Assembly (NCBI GenBank): GCA_038049695.1
Contig: CP142454.1
Location: 76,753,501-76,817,500, forward strand
Length of the DNA stretch: 64,000 nt
Direction: 5' to 3'
From: Cinnamomum chago
Lineage: Eukaryota > Streptophyta > Magnoliopsida > Laurales > Lauraceae
In this document: in pieces, positions 1 through 9,184 of the stretch
Layout: every line of letters begins with the position of its first letter
How positions within the stretch are numbered: the first letter of the stretch is position 1
Notes under the pieces: generated by a model
The model's database searches: none
Told to the model about the DNA's origin: nothing
The model's input: the letters and a program-made list of their open reading frames with translations, nothing else
Program-made: the position numbers and the translations under genes

Positions 1-1172
1 AAAAATAAGTCTCTTTCCTGACCATCTTACAGATAAGTTGCAGGTTCAGAGATTTCTGGGATGCATAAATTATGTTAGAAATTTTATTCCCAAAATAGCT
101 CAGATAGCTCAGACTTTACAGAATAAAGTAAAAAAGGATTATAAATGGACTTTCACTGAAGAAGATGCTAAGACAGTCCGAAGAATTCAAGAATTGTGCA
201 AAAATCTTCATAAATTAGAGCTCCCAAAGGAAGAGACAATGTGATTCTAGAAACCGATGCTTCAGACACACATTGGGCGGGAGTTTTAAAAGCTATCAAT
301 CCAACAAGAGAAAAAATTGAAATTAGAAGTTGAAAGAATAAACTTTTTAGGCATGCCAACAAAGGGGAAGTAGAATTGCAGCATCATGTCTTAGAAAAAA
401 TAAGTCTCTTTCCTGACCATCTTACAGATAAGTTGCAGATTCAGAGATTTCTGGGATGCATAAATTATGTTAGAAATTTTATTCCCAAAATAGCTCAGAT
501 AGCTCAGACTTTACAGAATAAAGTAAAAAAGGATTATAAATGGACTTTCGTTGAAGAAGATGCTAAGACAGTCCAAAGAATTCAAGAATTGTGCAAAAAT
601 CTTCCTAAATTAGAGCTCCCAAAGGAAGATGACAATGTGATTCTAGAAACCGATGCTTCAGACACACATTGGGCGGGAGTTTTAAAAGCCATCAATCCAA
701 CAAGAGAAAAAATTGAAAGAATATGCGGCTATGCTTCAGGAACTTTCAAAAAGCATGAAAAAAATTATTGTGCTTTAGAAAAAGAAATCTTAGCCATTAA
801 ACAAGGAATGATGTGTTTCAACCAAAAATTTTCTTGTTCGATCTGACTCTAAGTTTGCAGGATTCCTAAAATTAGATTTGCATAACGCCATGAATCAAGC
901 CAAAATGAGAAGATGGCAAGCTTGGTTATCAGAATGGAACTTTAGGGTGGAACATGTAAAAGGAATAGAAAATTGTTACCAGATGCTTTAACTCGAGAAA
1001 TGATTTTTGTTTTACAGGAAATGCGAGGAGGAAAAGGAAAAGGAAAGATGACCAAAGAAGAGCAAGAAGCTCAAGTCATCTATAGGCATATAGATACTAT
1101 CTGGAATGCTATTCAAGGTCTTCAAGAAGAACGACCTTTTCCTACTATGCAAGAAAAACTGGCAATCAACTA
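1..1172 (+). pseudogene. Caulimovirid RT C-terminus/RNase H relic, plus-strand copy
   Basis: The reading frame at 376-846 gives the RT thumb region (QRFLGCINYVRNFIPKIAQ) followed by the RNase H start ETDASDTHWAGVL, where the first catalytic Asp sits. It breaks near 846; 973-1173 continues the RNase H tail. Bases 1 to about 320 repeat 396 to about 715 (period 395 bp), so the RT thumb is present twice in tandem, with 321-395 coming from the RT segment just upstream. The catalytic YVDD part of RT is absent from this copy. It is a truncated, duplicated relic of the same gene found complete on the minus strand at 4587-6296. Confidence 0.85.
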
Positions 1173-1305
1173 ACTAAAGAATAGTGTAAGATTAGTCGAG
1201 CTCACTTCTATCCCTCAGAAGCCAAAAATTTCAAAGAGGGAAAAAGGAGAATCTGTTTTTGATAATTTCAACGGATTATCCTTAAGTGGCTCTGAAATTA
1301 TCACT

Positions 1306-2192
1306 ATGCATTCCGACAAGATGGTTCAGACTCAACTGGAAAACTATCTAATGGAACTTCCAAAAGAAATCATCACTAAAATCAAGCAAGGTAACTAGTG
1401 ATGAAGCCAATTGGTACACCCTGTTCCAATGTATTACCATCCAAACCAGATTGCCAGGATGGGCTGGAATGGGATCCTATAAAGATAAAAGATTTACCTC
1501 TTTGGATGTTTTGATGCACAAGATGTTGCCATCAGAATTTGGTGAATTGTTTGAAGCAGGGCTCATTCAAAGGGCAAATTTCGTTAAAACAGAAAAATAT
1601 TACAGTTTTCTTCCGATCTGTATTCAAAGAGGCTTAGGGCTATGGTTCGCAAAGCATCCTTCAGCAAAAATTGTAGTAACTGACTTTGTCTTTGTCATTC
1701 CCGAATGGGAAGAACAAGAAAATGAGCAGCAAGAAAAAGAAATTTTTTTATTATCCAAGCTACCACTTCATCAAATTAAGAAGAAGAGATGAAGAATTGC
1801 CTCCCCTAAGAGCTGCTGAAAAGATTCCAGAATGGATAGTTCAAGAAGACCCCATCCATATTAAATTAACCCTACAAGAAATCAGGGTTAAGCAATTCTG
1901 GAAGTTAACTCAGACTGTGTCCTGCGATCTCCCAATATTTTGGAGGTGACGAAAGAATCCTTATCTCCTATAATGACAAGGAGCATCAGGTTCCCAAGCA
2001 AAAACAACTCCTTTTAAAACTCAGAGATGCCCTGCAATATCAAAAAATTATGGCCTCTGATTTTGTCAAATTGGAAACAATGTGGGACACCAACTTGTAT
2101 GCTTTTGATCCAAATGACAATCCCCGGAAGACTATTACAATGATTTAGACAGTGTCGGCTGGGAAAATCTGGAAAATTATTTAGATCGGTAA
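1306..2192 (+). pseudogene. Plus-strand copy of the F-box-like caulimovirid ORF, degraded
   Basis: This is the counterpart of the minus-strand ORF at 3555-4452. The start region (MHSDKMVQTQLENYLMELP) is readable but a stop follows within about 30 codons at 1396. The frame is recovered at 1451-1792, then shifts in an A-rich tract near 1735, continues at 1686-1949 in another frame, and the last part reads to a stop at 2190-2192. Compared with the minus copy it lacks a few bases in the F-box-like segment. It is clearly non-functional. Confidence 0.8.
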
Positions 2193-2394
2193 AAAGCATT
2201 AAAAGAAGACAGCTTCACGTGACCAGATAATGACCCTTCCAAAAAAGCAAAGGCTCGTCACTGTAGACTGTCTTTTCTTCAGAATCCAAGGCGAAAAGAA
2301 CGATCGCAAATTATCTAGCGCACCACTATTCGCCGAAAGGAGATTCCTCTTGTCTGCCACACCTCTCCACTCACAGTGGACGTTGTCTTTTATT

Positions 2395-2440
2395 TCATTT
2401 TGATTGTATGAAGTTTGGGGTCCGGAATCTATATAAGACT
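2395..2440 (+). promoter_or_regulatory. Pregenomic-RNA promoter core of the plus-strand copy
   Basis: A TATATAA box lies at 2430-2436, preceded by TTTGGGGTCCG. It sits after the last viral ORF and about 360 bp before the primer binding site, the position of the 35S-type promoter in caulimovirids. The same arrangement recurs at 3311-3340 on the minus strand and in the triplicated block at 24400-24858. Confidence 0.65.
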
Positions 2441-2743
2441 AAGTTGCTTGATGAAGAAGGCACCGAGAAACTACTGTGGTGACCTTTCTTTTGTTTCTAG
2501 TGTGTAACTTGAGCTTGAAAGCTTCCTCTAAAGACTATTTCTGTCTATCTTAAGCTGTAAGTTTCCTAAATCAATGCAGTTACTTCTTTATTCACTATTC
2601 TCTAAATTTGCTAGATCTAAGTCCTTTGCATTAAACTCGTGAGTTTTTAAATTCTAAATTCTTTGCTTTAGACTCCTAAATGGCACTTCGGTCCTTGTCT
2701 CTTTGTTACCCTATGAGTGGTTTGAGATTGACCGCGAAGTTTG

Positions 2744-2789
2744 GTTTAGGGTTTAAGGTTTAGGATTTAGGGTTTAGGGTTTAGGGTTT
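2744..2789 (+). repeat. Telomere-like TTTAGGG repeats in the viral leader
   Basis: About five perfect and imperfect TTTAGGG units (variants TTTAAGG and TTTAGGA) lie between the putative transcription start and the primer binding site of the plus-strand copy. They end 6 bp before TGGTATCAGAGC. Confidence 0.85.
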
Positions 2790-2795
2790 CATAAA

Positions 2796-2809
2796 TGGTA
2801 TCAGAGCCA
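2796..2809 (+). other. Initiator-Met tRNA primer binding site
   Basis: TGGTATCAGAGCCA matches the 3' end complement of plant initiator-Met tRNA, the primer for caulimovirid and most plant LTR-element reverse transcription. It lies downstream of the TATA region and telomere-like block, where the caulimovirid leader is expected. The leader then runs only to about 2950 before the copy flips orientation. Confidence 0.8.
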
Positions 2810-2953
2810 AGTCGACTCTTTTGGGATGTCAAATACCACTGCTCTCTCTCTCCCTTAGAGTAGCTATCTAAAGATCTAGATCGACAACGTGTTACATCAG
2901 CTTAAAAGGCACGAAGAATTAGTTGACAATATCAAGGAAGAGTGTGAAAAAGA

Positions 2954-3002
2954 TAAACCCTAAACCCTAAATCCTAAACCCTAAACCCTAAAACCTAAAC
3001 CA
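2954..3002 (-). repeat. Telomere-like repeats in the leader of the minus-strand copy
   Basis: CCCTAAA units on the plus strand (TTTAGGG on the coding strand) mirror 2744-2789. The variant units differ in order between the two blocks, so the blocks have diverged or come from different template molecules. Confidence 0.85.
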
Positions 3003-3310
3003 AACTTCGCGGTCTATCTCAAACCACTTATAGGGTAACAAAGAGACAAGGACCGAAGTGCCATTTAGGAGTCTAAAGCAAAGAATTTAGAATTTAAAAA
3101 CTCAGTAGTTTAATGCAAAGGACTTAGATCTAGAAAATTTAGAGAATAGTGAATAAAGAAGAAGTAACTGCATTGATTTAGGAAACTTACAGCTTAAGAT
3201 AAACAGAAATAGTCTTTACAGGAAGCTTTCAAGCTCAAGTTACACACTGGAAACAAAAGAGAGGTCACCACAGTAGTTTCTCGGTGCCTTCTTCATCAAG
3301 CAACTTAGTC

Positions 3311-3345
3311 TTATATAGATTTCGGACCCCAAACTTCATACAATC
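3311..3345 (-). promoter_or_regulatory. Pregenomic-RNA promoter core of the minus-strand copy
   Basis: TATATAA on the minus strand (3317 to 3311) is preceded by TTTGGGGTCCG, with the same spacing as in the plus-strand arm. It lies just after the 3' end of the F-box-like ORF. Confidence 0.65.
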
Positions 3346-3554
3346 AAAATGAAATAAAAGACAACATCCACTGTGAGTGGAGAGGTGTGGCAAACAAGAG
3401 GAATCTCCTTTCGGCGAATAGTGGTGCGCTGGATAATTTGCGGTCGTTCTTTTCGCCTTGGATTATGAAGAAAAGACAGTCTACAATGACGGGCCTTTGC
3501 TTTTCTGGAAAGGTCATTATCTGGTCACGTGAAGCTGTCTTCTTTTAATGCTTT

Positions 3555-4452
3555 TTACCGATCTAAATAATTTTCCAGATTTTCCCAGCCGACATTGTCT
3601 AAATCATTGTAATAGTCTTCCTGGGGATTGTCATTTGGATCAAAAGCATACAAGTTGGTGTCCCACATTGTTTCCAATTTGATAAAATCAGAGGCCATAA
3701 TTTTTTGATATTGCAGGGCATCTCTAAGTTTTAAAAGGAGTTGTTTTGCTTGGGAAACTGATGCTCCTTGTCGTTATAGGAGATAAGGATTCTTTCGTCA
3801 CCTCCAAAATATTGGGAGATCGCAGGACACAATCTGAGTTAACTTCCAGAATTGCTTAACCCTGATTTCTTGTAGGGTTAATTTAATATGGATGGGGTCT
3901 TCTTGAACTATCCATTCTGGAATCTTTTCAGCAGCTCTTAGGGGAGGCAATTCTTCATCTCTTCTTCTTAATTTGATGAAGTGGTAGCTTGGATAATAAA
4001 AAAATTTCTTTTTCTTGCTGCTCATTTTCTTGTTCTTCCCATTCGGGAATGACAAAGACAAAGTCAGTTACTACAATTTTTGCTGAAGGATGCTTTGCGA
4101 ACCATAGCCCTAAGCCTCTTTGAATACAGATCGGAAGAAAACTGTAATATTTTTCTGTTTTAATGAAATTTGCCCTTTGAATGAGCCCTGCTTCAAACAA
4201 TTCACCAAATTCTGATGGCAACATCTTGTGCATCAAAACATCCAAAGAGGTAAATCTTTTATCTCTATAGGATCCCATTCCAGCCCATCCTGGCAATCTG
4301 GTTTGGATGGTAATACATTGTACACCAAGGAACAGGGTGTACCAATTGGCTTCATCACTAGTTACCTTGCTTAGGATTTTAGTGATGATTTCTTCTGGAA
4401 GTTCCATTAGATAGTTTTCCAGTTGAGTCCGAACCATCTTGTCGGAATGCAT
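3555..4452 (-). pseudogene. Caulimovirid 3' ORF with an F-box-like N-terminus
   Basis: About 300 codons on the minus strand directly after RNase H, beginning at the ATG at 4452. Residues 17-27 read MELPEEIITKI followed by LSKV, which fits the start of an F-box (LPxEIxxxIL) that docks on SKP1 in SCF ubiquitin ligases. The rest (PGWAGMGSYRDKRFTSLDVL and a middle part rich in Trp and Phe) is not a domain I recognise. The frame shifts near 4000 in an A-rich tract and again near 3800, so it is broken. Rice tungro bacilliform virus has a P4 protein at this genome position that is reported to act as a silencing suppressor with an F-box-like motif. Orthology is my inference from position and motif; a transactivator-type protein is the alternative. 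Confidence 0.6.
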
Positions 4453-4586
4453 AGTGATAATTTCATAGCCACTTAAGGATAATCCGTTGAAATTATCAAA
4501 AACAGATTCTCCTTTTTCCCTCTTTGAAATTTTTGGCTTCTGAGGGATGAAGGTGAAGTTATGCTCGACTAATCTTACACTATTCT

Positions 4587-6296
4587 TTAGTGAGTCAATT
4601 GCCAGTTTTTCTTACATAGTAGGAAAAGGTCGTTCTTCTTGAAGACCTTGAACCAGATAGTATCTATATGCCTATAGATGACTTGAGCTTCTTGCTCTTC
4701 TTTGGTCATTTTTCCTTTTCCTTTTCCTCCTCGCATTTCCTGTAAAACAAAAATCATTTCTCGAGTAAAAGCATCTGGTAAACAATTTTCGATTCCTTTT
4801 ACATGTTCCACCCTAAAGTTCCATTCTGATAACCAAGCTTGCCATCTTCTCATTTTGGCTTGATTCATGGCTTTATGCAAATCTCATTTTACGAATCCTG
4901 CAAAATTAGAGTCAGATCGAACAAGAAAATTTTTGGGTAAAAGATGAATTTTGAAACACATCATTCCTTGTTTAATGGCTAAGATTTCTTTTTCTAAAAG
5001 CACAATAATTTTTTTCATGCTTTTTGAAAGTTCCTGAAGCATAGCCGCATATTCTTTCAATTTTTTCTCTTGTTGGATTGATGGCTTTTAAAACTCCCGC
5101 CCAATGTGTGTCTGAAGCATCGGTTTCTAGAATCACATTGTCATCTTCCTTTGGGAGCTCTAATTTAGGAAGATTTTTGCACAATTCTTGAATTCTTCGG
5201 ACTGTCTTAGCATCTTCTTCAGTGAAAGTCCATTTATAATCCTTTTTTACTTTATTCTGTAAAGTCTGAGCTATCTGAGCTATTTTGGGAATAAAATTTC
5301 TAACATAATTTATGCATCCCAAAAATCTCTGAACCTGCAACTTATCTGTAAGATGGTCAGGAAAGAAACTTATTTTTTCTAAGACATGATGCTGCAATTC
5401 TACTTCCCCTTTGTTGATTATCATGCCTAAAAAGTTGATTCTTCCAACTTCTAATTCCATTTTCTTTTCAGAAATCATTATTCCATCTCTGAGTTCTTTA
5501 GCAATTTTTGCTAAATGTTCTTTATGCTCCTTTTTGTTTCTGCTGAAATCAATAATATCATCAACATACACTAGGCAAAATTCATGATATTCTTTGAAGA
5601 TATTATCCATTCTTCTTTGAAAGATTTGAGGAGCATTGGTCAATCCAAAAGGCATCACTAGCCATTCGTATTGTCCTTGAGGAGTACTAAAAGCAGTTAG
5701 AGGAATACTGTCTTGATCCATTTTTATCTGCCAGTATCCAGATTTACAATCAAACTTACTGAAGACAACCTTGTCTTGAACTTCATTGATTAGAGATTCT
5801 TTGTTTGGGAGAAAATGCCCATCTCTAATTGTAAAGCTGTTTAATCTTTTGTAATTTATTACCATTCTTGGCTTTTTTCTTAGTAGTTCAGCATGATTTC
5901 TTACCATGAAAGCTGGACTACTATGCGGACTGGTACTTGGTCTTATTAAATTTTGGGCCAAGAGTTCTTTGATCTGTTGATCAAATTCTTCTCTATCTTG
6001 AGGGGAATATTGCATTGGTTTGACTCTGATGATCTTTTCGGGATCTTTTGGATGATTTCGCATCTGGATTTATCTTTATCCCAAAGTTTGAGAGGATTTT
6101 CATCTAAATTTTCTTTTAGAGATCTCTTAATCTCTTCCAGAGAAGGGAAGTTTTCTGTTTTCTTGGCATTAATTCTGATTCTTTTTAAATTTTTATAATA
6201 GAGGTTTATGATTTCTATTTCTTTTTGCCAGGAATCAGGATTTCTTTGCCAGGATATCGGGAGGAAATCTTTTTGCTTTGTTTCTGAATTTTCCAA
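4587..6296 (-). pseudogene. Caulimovirid reverse transcriptase/RNase H
   Basis: Minus strand. The N-terminal part is at 6296-5946 and shifts frame into the main ORF at 6063-4972. That ORF shows the RT landmarks in order: a LIRPSTSPHSSPAF segment, KPRMVINYKRLN, the FDCKSGYWQIKMD motif with its catalytic Asp, FGLTNAPQIFQRRMD, and the active site YVDDI. The thumb follows, then the RNase H start ETDASDTHWAGVL. The ORF ends after a shift near 4990, and the RNase H tail resumes at 4880-4587. RT and RNase H would copy pregenomic RNA into DNA. The catalytic residues are intact but the gene is split by at least three frameshifts. Confidence 0.92.
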
Positions 6297-6308
6297 GCTG
6301 CTGCTACT

Positions 6309-7038
6309 CTATTCTTTAACCTGAACTTCTTCAAGGTTTTGAATTAACGTTCGCATTGGAGTTTTGTGAAGGATAAGCGGTCCACCAGGCTTCTCGTCTG
6401 GGCACTCTGATGGGAGTTTCTTGAAACTCTGTAAGAAACTGGGTTCAAAGGCATGAACATAGGCATCCCGAATTTTGTCAGCAGTGACAGGTTTACCATT
6501 AGGAAGGGTAAACTGAACTGTATTTATGGTTTGGACAAAAGGGACATAAGACTGAATGAAATTGTTGCCCAGAAGTAAATCTGGTTGTCCTTTGAGATCT
6601 GTTTGCCAAACTTTATCAATAAGGAATTCTTTTCCAGAGATAAAGATATGGACATTATGTGCCACATATTCCAATAGGCTTGTATTGGTGTTGGCCATAA
6701 TAGCTTCAAGAGGGGTTGGAGCATTTTTCCACATGTTCTGGTAAGGCATTTTTTAACATCATGTTGAATCCTGCTCCAGTATCAATGTAAGCATTTAAAG
6801 TATATCGATGATATCCTCTAACATTTACCCTTGCTTCGATGTAAATGTTATGTTTGGAAGTAAAGGGTTTGGCTGGCTCGAGCAATGCTTTTGCTTCGAG
6901 TTGAGGTGTATGGATTTCTTCCCAGACTGGGTATTCTAACTCCATACAAGGATCTAAAGGAGGGTTATAGATAATTCTTTTCATCCATTTACCCTTTACC
7001 TGTATTAGATCTTTTGACAGATTGGCTCCTATCATCAT
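6309..7038 (-). pseudogene. Caulimovirid aspartic protease
   Basis: Minus strand, between coat protein and RT. The catalytic motif IDTGAGFNMML lies near the end of the frame at 7038-6706; a frameshift around 6745 moves the remainder to 6749-6309, where the flap-side motif PDLLLGNNFI is seen. This retropepsin-type enzyme would cut the polyprotein into coat, protease and RT products. D-T-G is preserved. A segment of this gene (about 6375-6522) is duplicated at 9037-9184. Confidence 0.85.
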
Positions 7039-7089
7039 TAAATTTTCTCTTTCGGAGCTCGAACTAGAGCTAGAATCATATGGCTCTTC

Positions 7090-8632
7090 TTCTTCACTAC
7101 TACTTAGTAATGAAAAGACCTCAATTCTGAGTCTGATTCTCCTTCTTGGATAGCTTTGAAGTTGTAGAAATATTCCTCAGGCATTTGCTCAAATATTCTG
7201 ATCATTTTTGTATTTTGAGCTTTTCCCCGATTGGGACATTTGTTGGCAAAATGTCCTTCATGGCACAGATGAAACAGGTACAATTTTGCTTATCTTTGTT
7301 TTTGACGTCTTTCTTGGCGTCGTCCTTATTTCTTTTCTTGAAATAAGTTTTTCTTGGAAATTTGCGCTTGTTTTTCCAAGTTCTGCTTTTTCGAAAAAAC
7401 TTCTTTTTATCAAAATTTTTGTATCTTCTTTTTCCATGATATTTTTTTCTTCTGTAATTGTGACATCCGAATTCATGGTTTCACATATTCTTGGAAAACC
7501 TTTCAACTGTTTTCTAGAGATTTTATGAGATTTTCTTTCTATGCACAATGTTCTCAAGGAATGATGAGCAAACAATATTCGTTCTCCTAGAGTGTTTAAC
7601 TTCTTGTTAACTTCGGGATTACTCTCATAGTCTCGTTGTATTTTTTCTCCCAAGGGATATGGTAATTTGTGAAAATACATATTCTTAGCATTTTCATCAT
7701 TTTCCATTCCTGCTTTATAGAAATACTTCTTGAATTCTATCTCATATTCTTCTAAGAACCTTAAATCACAAATAGCGAGATTAGTGAATTGAATCTTTTT
7801 TGCTATTTCTTTAAGTCGGGCATCTTGCTCGGCTTCTATTCCTCCAAACTCTTCTCTAATAATTTTTAGCATGTGCTGAATCCAAGCTCTAGCTTCTCCT
7901 TCTAGATTAGCTTGAGCACATTCTGTGCAAATCTGTCTATGCCTTTTCCAGAAGTCATTGACAACTCCTTTCAAAGTTCTTTCAATGTATCTTCGAAATT
8001 GAGTGAAACTCCATTCAGGATTGGCATTTCTGACAAGATTCATAGAATCTCCCCATGCAGTGATAATGACTGACACATTTGGGCATTTATCTAAGTTTAG
8101 ATAATGTCCAGCTGTGCTAATAGGCTCTAGTCTACTGCAGGAAACATCTGTGAATAAGGGTTGAACTGGCTTCTTACCAGGTCTGGTCTGTTTTCCTCTT
8201 CTTTCATTGTTTTCAGGGTCGCTAAAATTCCAATCTCTGTAGCGTCTTTCATCTTCCCTGTTTTTTCTAAGATAATCATCATGTAGAAGGGGGAAATCAC
8301 TTGGCTCTCCTCCTGCCATTTTCAGATTTTGATCATCTAATTCTTCTTCTATTTCCCAATTGGCCAGGATCTTAACCAACTCGTTTTAGCCTTTCTGGAT
8401 GCTCAGTTGTTTCAAATTCTTGGACATATTCTTCATACGTCTTAGATCCAGTCATTTTGCAATTGGCTCTTTCGAATAAGCTCTTTCTTGAGCTATTGTT
8501 TTCAACTTCGGCCGATGAATGTCTTGGACCTTCCAGAGTGAGAGGTGGATTGAATCTCAATACTACCTTTCCGTCCATTTTATATTGAATAGCAGAGATG
8601 CTACTGGATTCGTCCTTGACTTTTTCTTCCAT
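7090..8632 (-). pseudogene. Caulimovirid coat protein with CCHC zinc finger
   Basis: Minus strand. The frame at 8632-8372 gives an acidic N-terminal part and shifts into the long frame at 8379-7258 (373 codons), which is rich in charged residues and Tyr, as in caulimovirid coat proteins. The zinc knuckle near 7270-7225 is split by another frameshift: the cysteines lie in one frame and EGHFANKCPNRGKAQNTKM in the next. The coat protein packages the viral DNA and binds pregenomic RNA through the finger. Order and motif make the call firm; the gene is inactive. Confidence 0.82.
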
Positions 8633-8743
8633 TATTTCCTATTCTTTGGGAAATTGAATGTCTCCCCATTTGATCTTTTCAGCTCTCTGAATAGAGTTGC
8701 CTGATGTGGCCTTGATCATAGTGGTGACATCATTATCTTCTTT

Positions 8744-9022
8744 TTAAGATAATTTTCCTCTTGGTTCAAAAGAGTTCATCATTTTGTAATACATGTTGTA
8801 TTGAACACATAGACCTTTTGTTCCGGGTCTGAAACTAAAGCCTTGAGATTGAACTCTTAAAAATAGAGACTCCATTGAGTCATCTATGTCTATCATATAG
8901 TCTGGAAAGACACTGAAGAAAATTATTCCTGTATCTCCTGAAGATTCTATGGCTCCTACCAAACTTTGTCTGAAATTGGTAAGCCTTCTATCTTGAACAA
9001 TTGCGAGGACTTTTCCTCCCAA
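8744..9022 (-). pseudogene. Caulimovirid movement protein, C-terminal fragment
   Basis: A 92-codon minus-strand fragment upstream of the coat protein. The segment ending SQGFSFRPGTKGLCVQYNMY matches the conserved end of the 30K-superfamily core in caulimovirid movement proteins (a hydrophobic strand, a D/S-rich loop, an aromatic Gly motif and a Tyr-rich strand). These proteins open plasmodesmata for cell-to-cell spread. The N-terminal two thirds are missing: at 9023 the sequence switches abruptly to a primer-site motif. The gene is truncated and dead. Confidence 0.7.
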
Positions 9023-9023
9023 A

Positions 9024-9184
9024 TGGTATCAGAGCCAAGCGGTCCACCAGGCTTCTCGTCTGGGCACTCTGATGGGAGTTTCTTGAAACTCTGTAAGAAA
9101 CTGGGTTCAAAGGCATGAGTATAGGCATCCTGAATTTTGTCAGCAGTGACAGGTTTACCATTAGGAAGGGTAAACTGAACTGTC
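9024..9184. repeat. Primer-site motif fused to duplicated protease segment
   Basis: TGGTATCAGAGCCAAG at 9024-9039 on the plus strand is identical to the leader at 2796-2811. From about 9037 to 9184 the sequence repeats 6375-6522 of the protease gene (minus-strand coding) with a few substitutions. The junction shares AAG with both parents, consistent with template switching or microhomology joining. Confidence 0.85.

Larger units (their letters stand above)
396..5378. repeat. Large inverted repeat, arms about 396-2790 and 2954-5378
   Basis: The plus-strand arm (RT tail, F-box-like ORF, TATA region, leader) is mirrored almost base for base by the minus-strand arm, with only scattered differences. 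Markers that pair are 396 with 5378, the ORF starts at 1306 and 4452, the TATA motifs at 2430 and 3317, and telomere-like blocks at 2744-2789 and 2954-3002. The spacer of about 160 bp carries the primer binding site. Head-to-head joined copies like this are known from other endogenous pararetroviruses. Confidence 0.9.
1..9184. mobile_element. Endogenous caulimovirid (pararetrovirus) cluster, rearranged
   Basis: Relics read in the order movement protein, coat protein, aspartic protease, RT/RNase H and an extra 3' ORF on the minus strand from 9022 down to 3555, which is the caulimovirid order. A second, shorter copy (RT to leader) lies on the plus strand from 1 to about 2810, so the two 3' halves face each other. 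No integrase is seen, as expected for Caulimoviridae. Every ORF is broken by frameshifts or stops, so this is an old non-functional integrant. Family-level assignment is firm; the genus is not resolved, though the gene order with an ORF after RT recalls tungrovirus-like viruses. Confidence 0.88.

Noticed and set aside
2796..2809. tRNA-Met gene fragments at TGGTATCAGAGC sites
   Set aside because: Only the 12-14 bp complementary to the tRNA 3' end is present, next to LTRs or leaders, so these are primer binding sites.
2744..3002. A true chromosome-internal telomere fusion site
   Set aside because: Only about five units each side, and the flanks on both sides are viral leader sequence, so simple chromosome fusion is unlikely.
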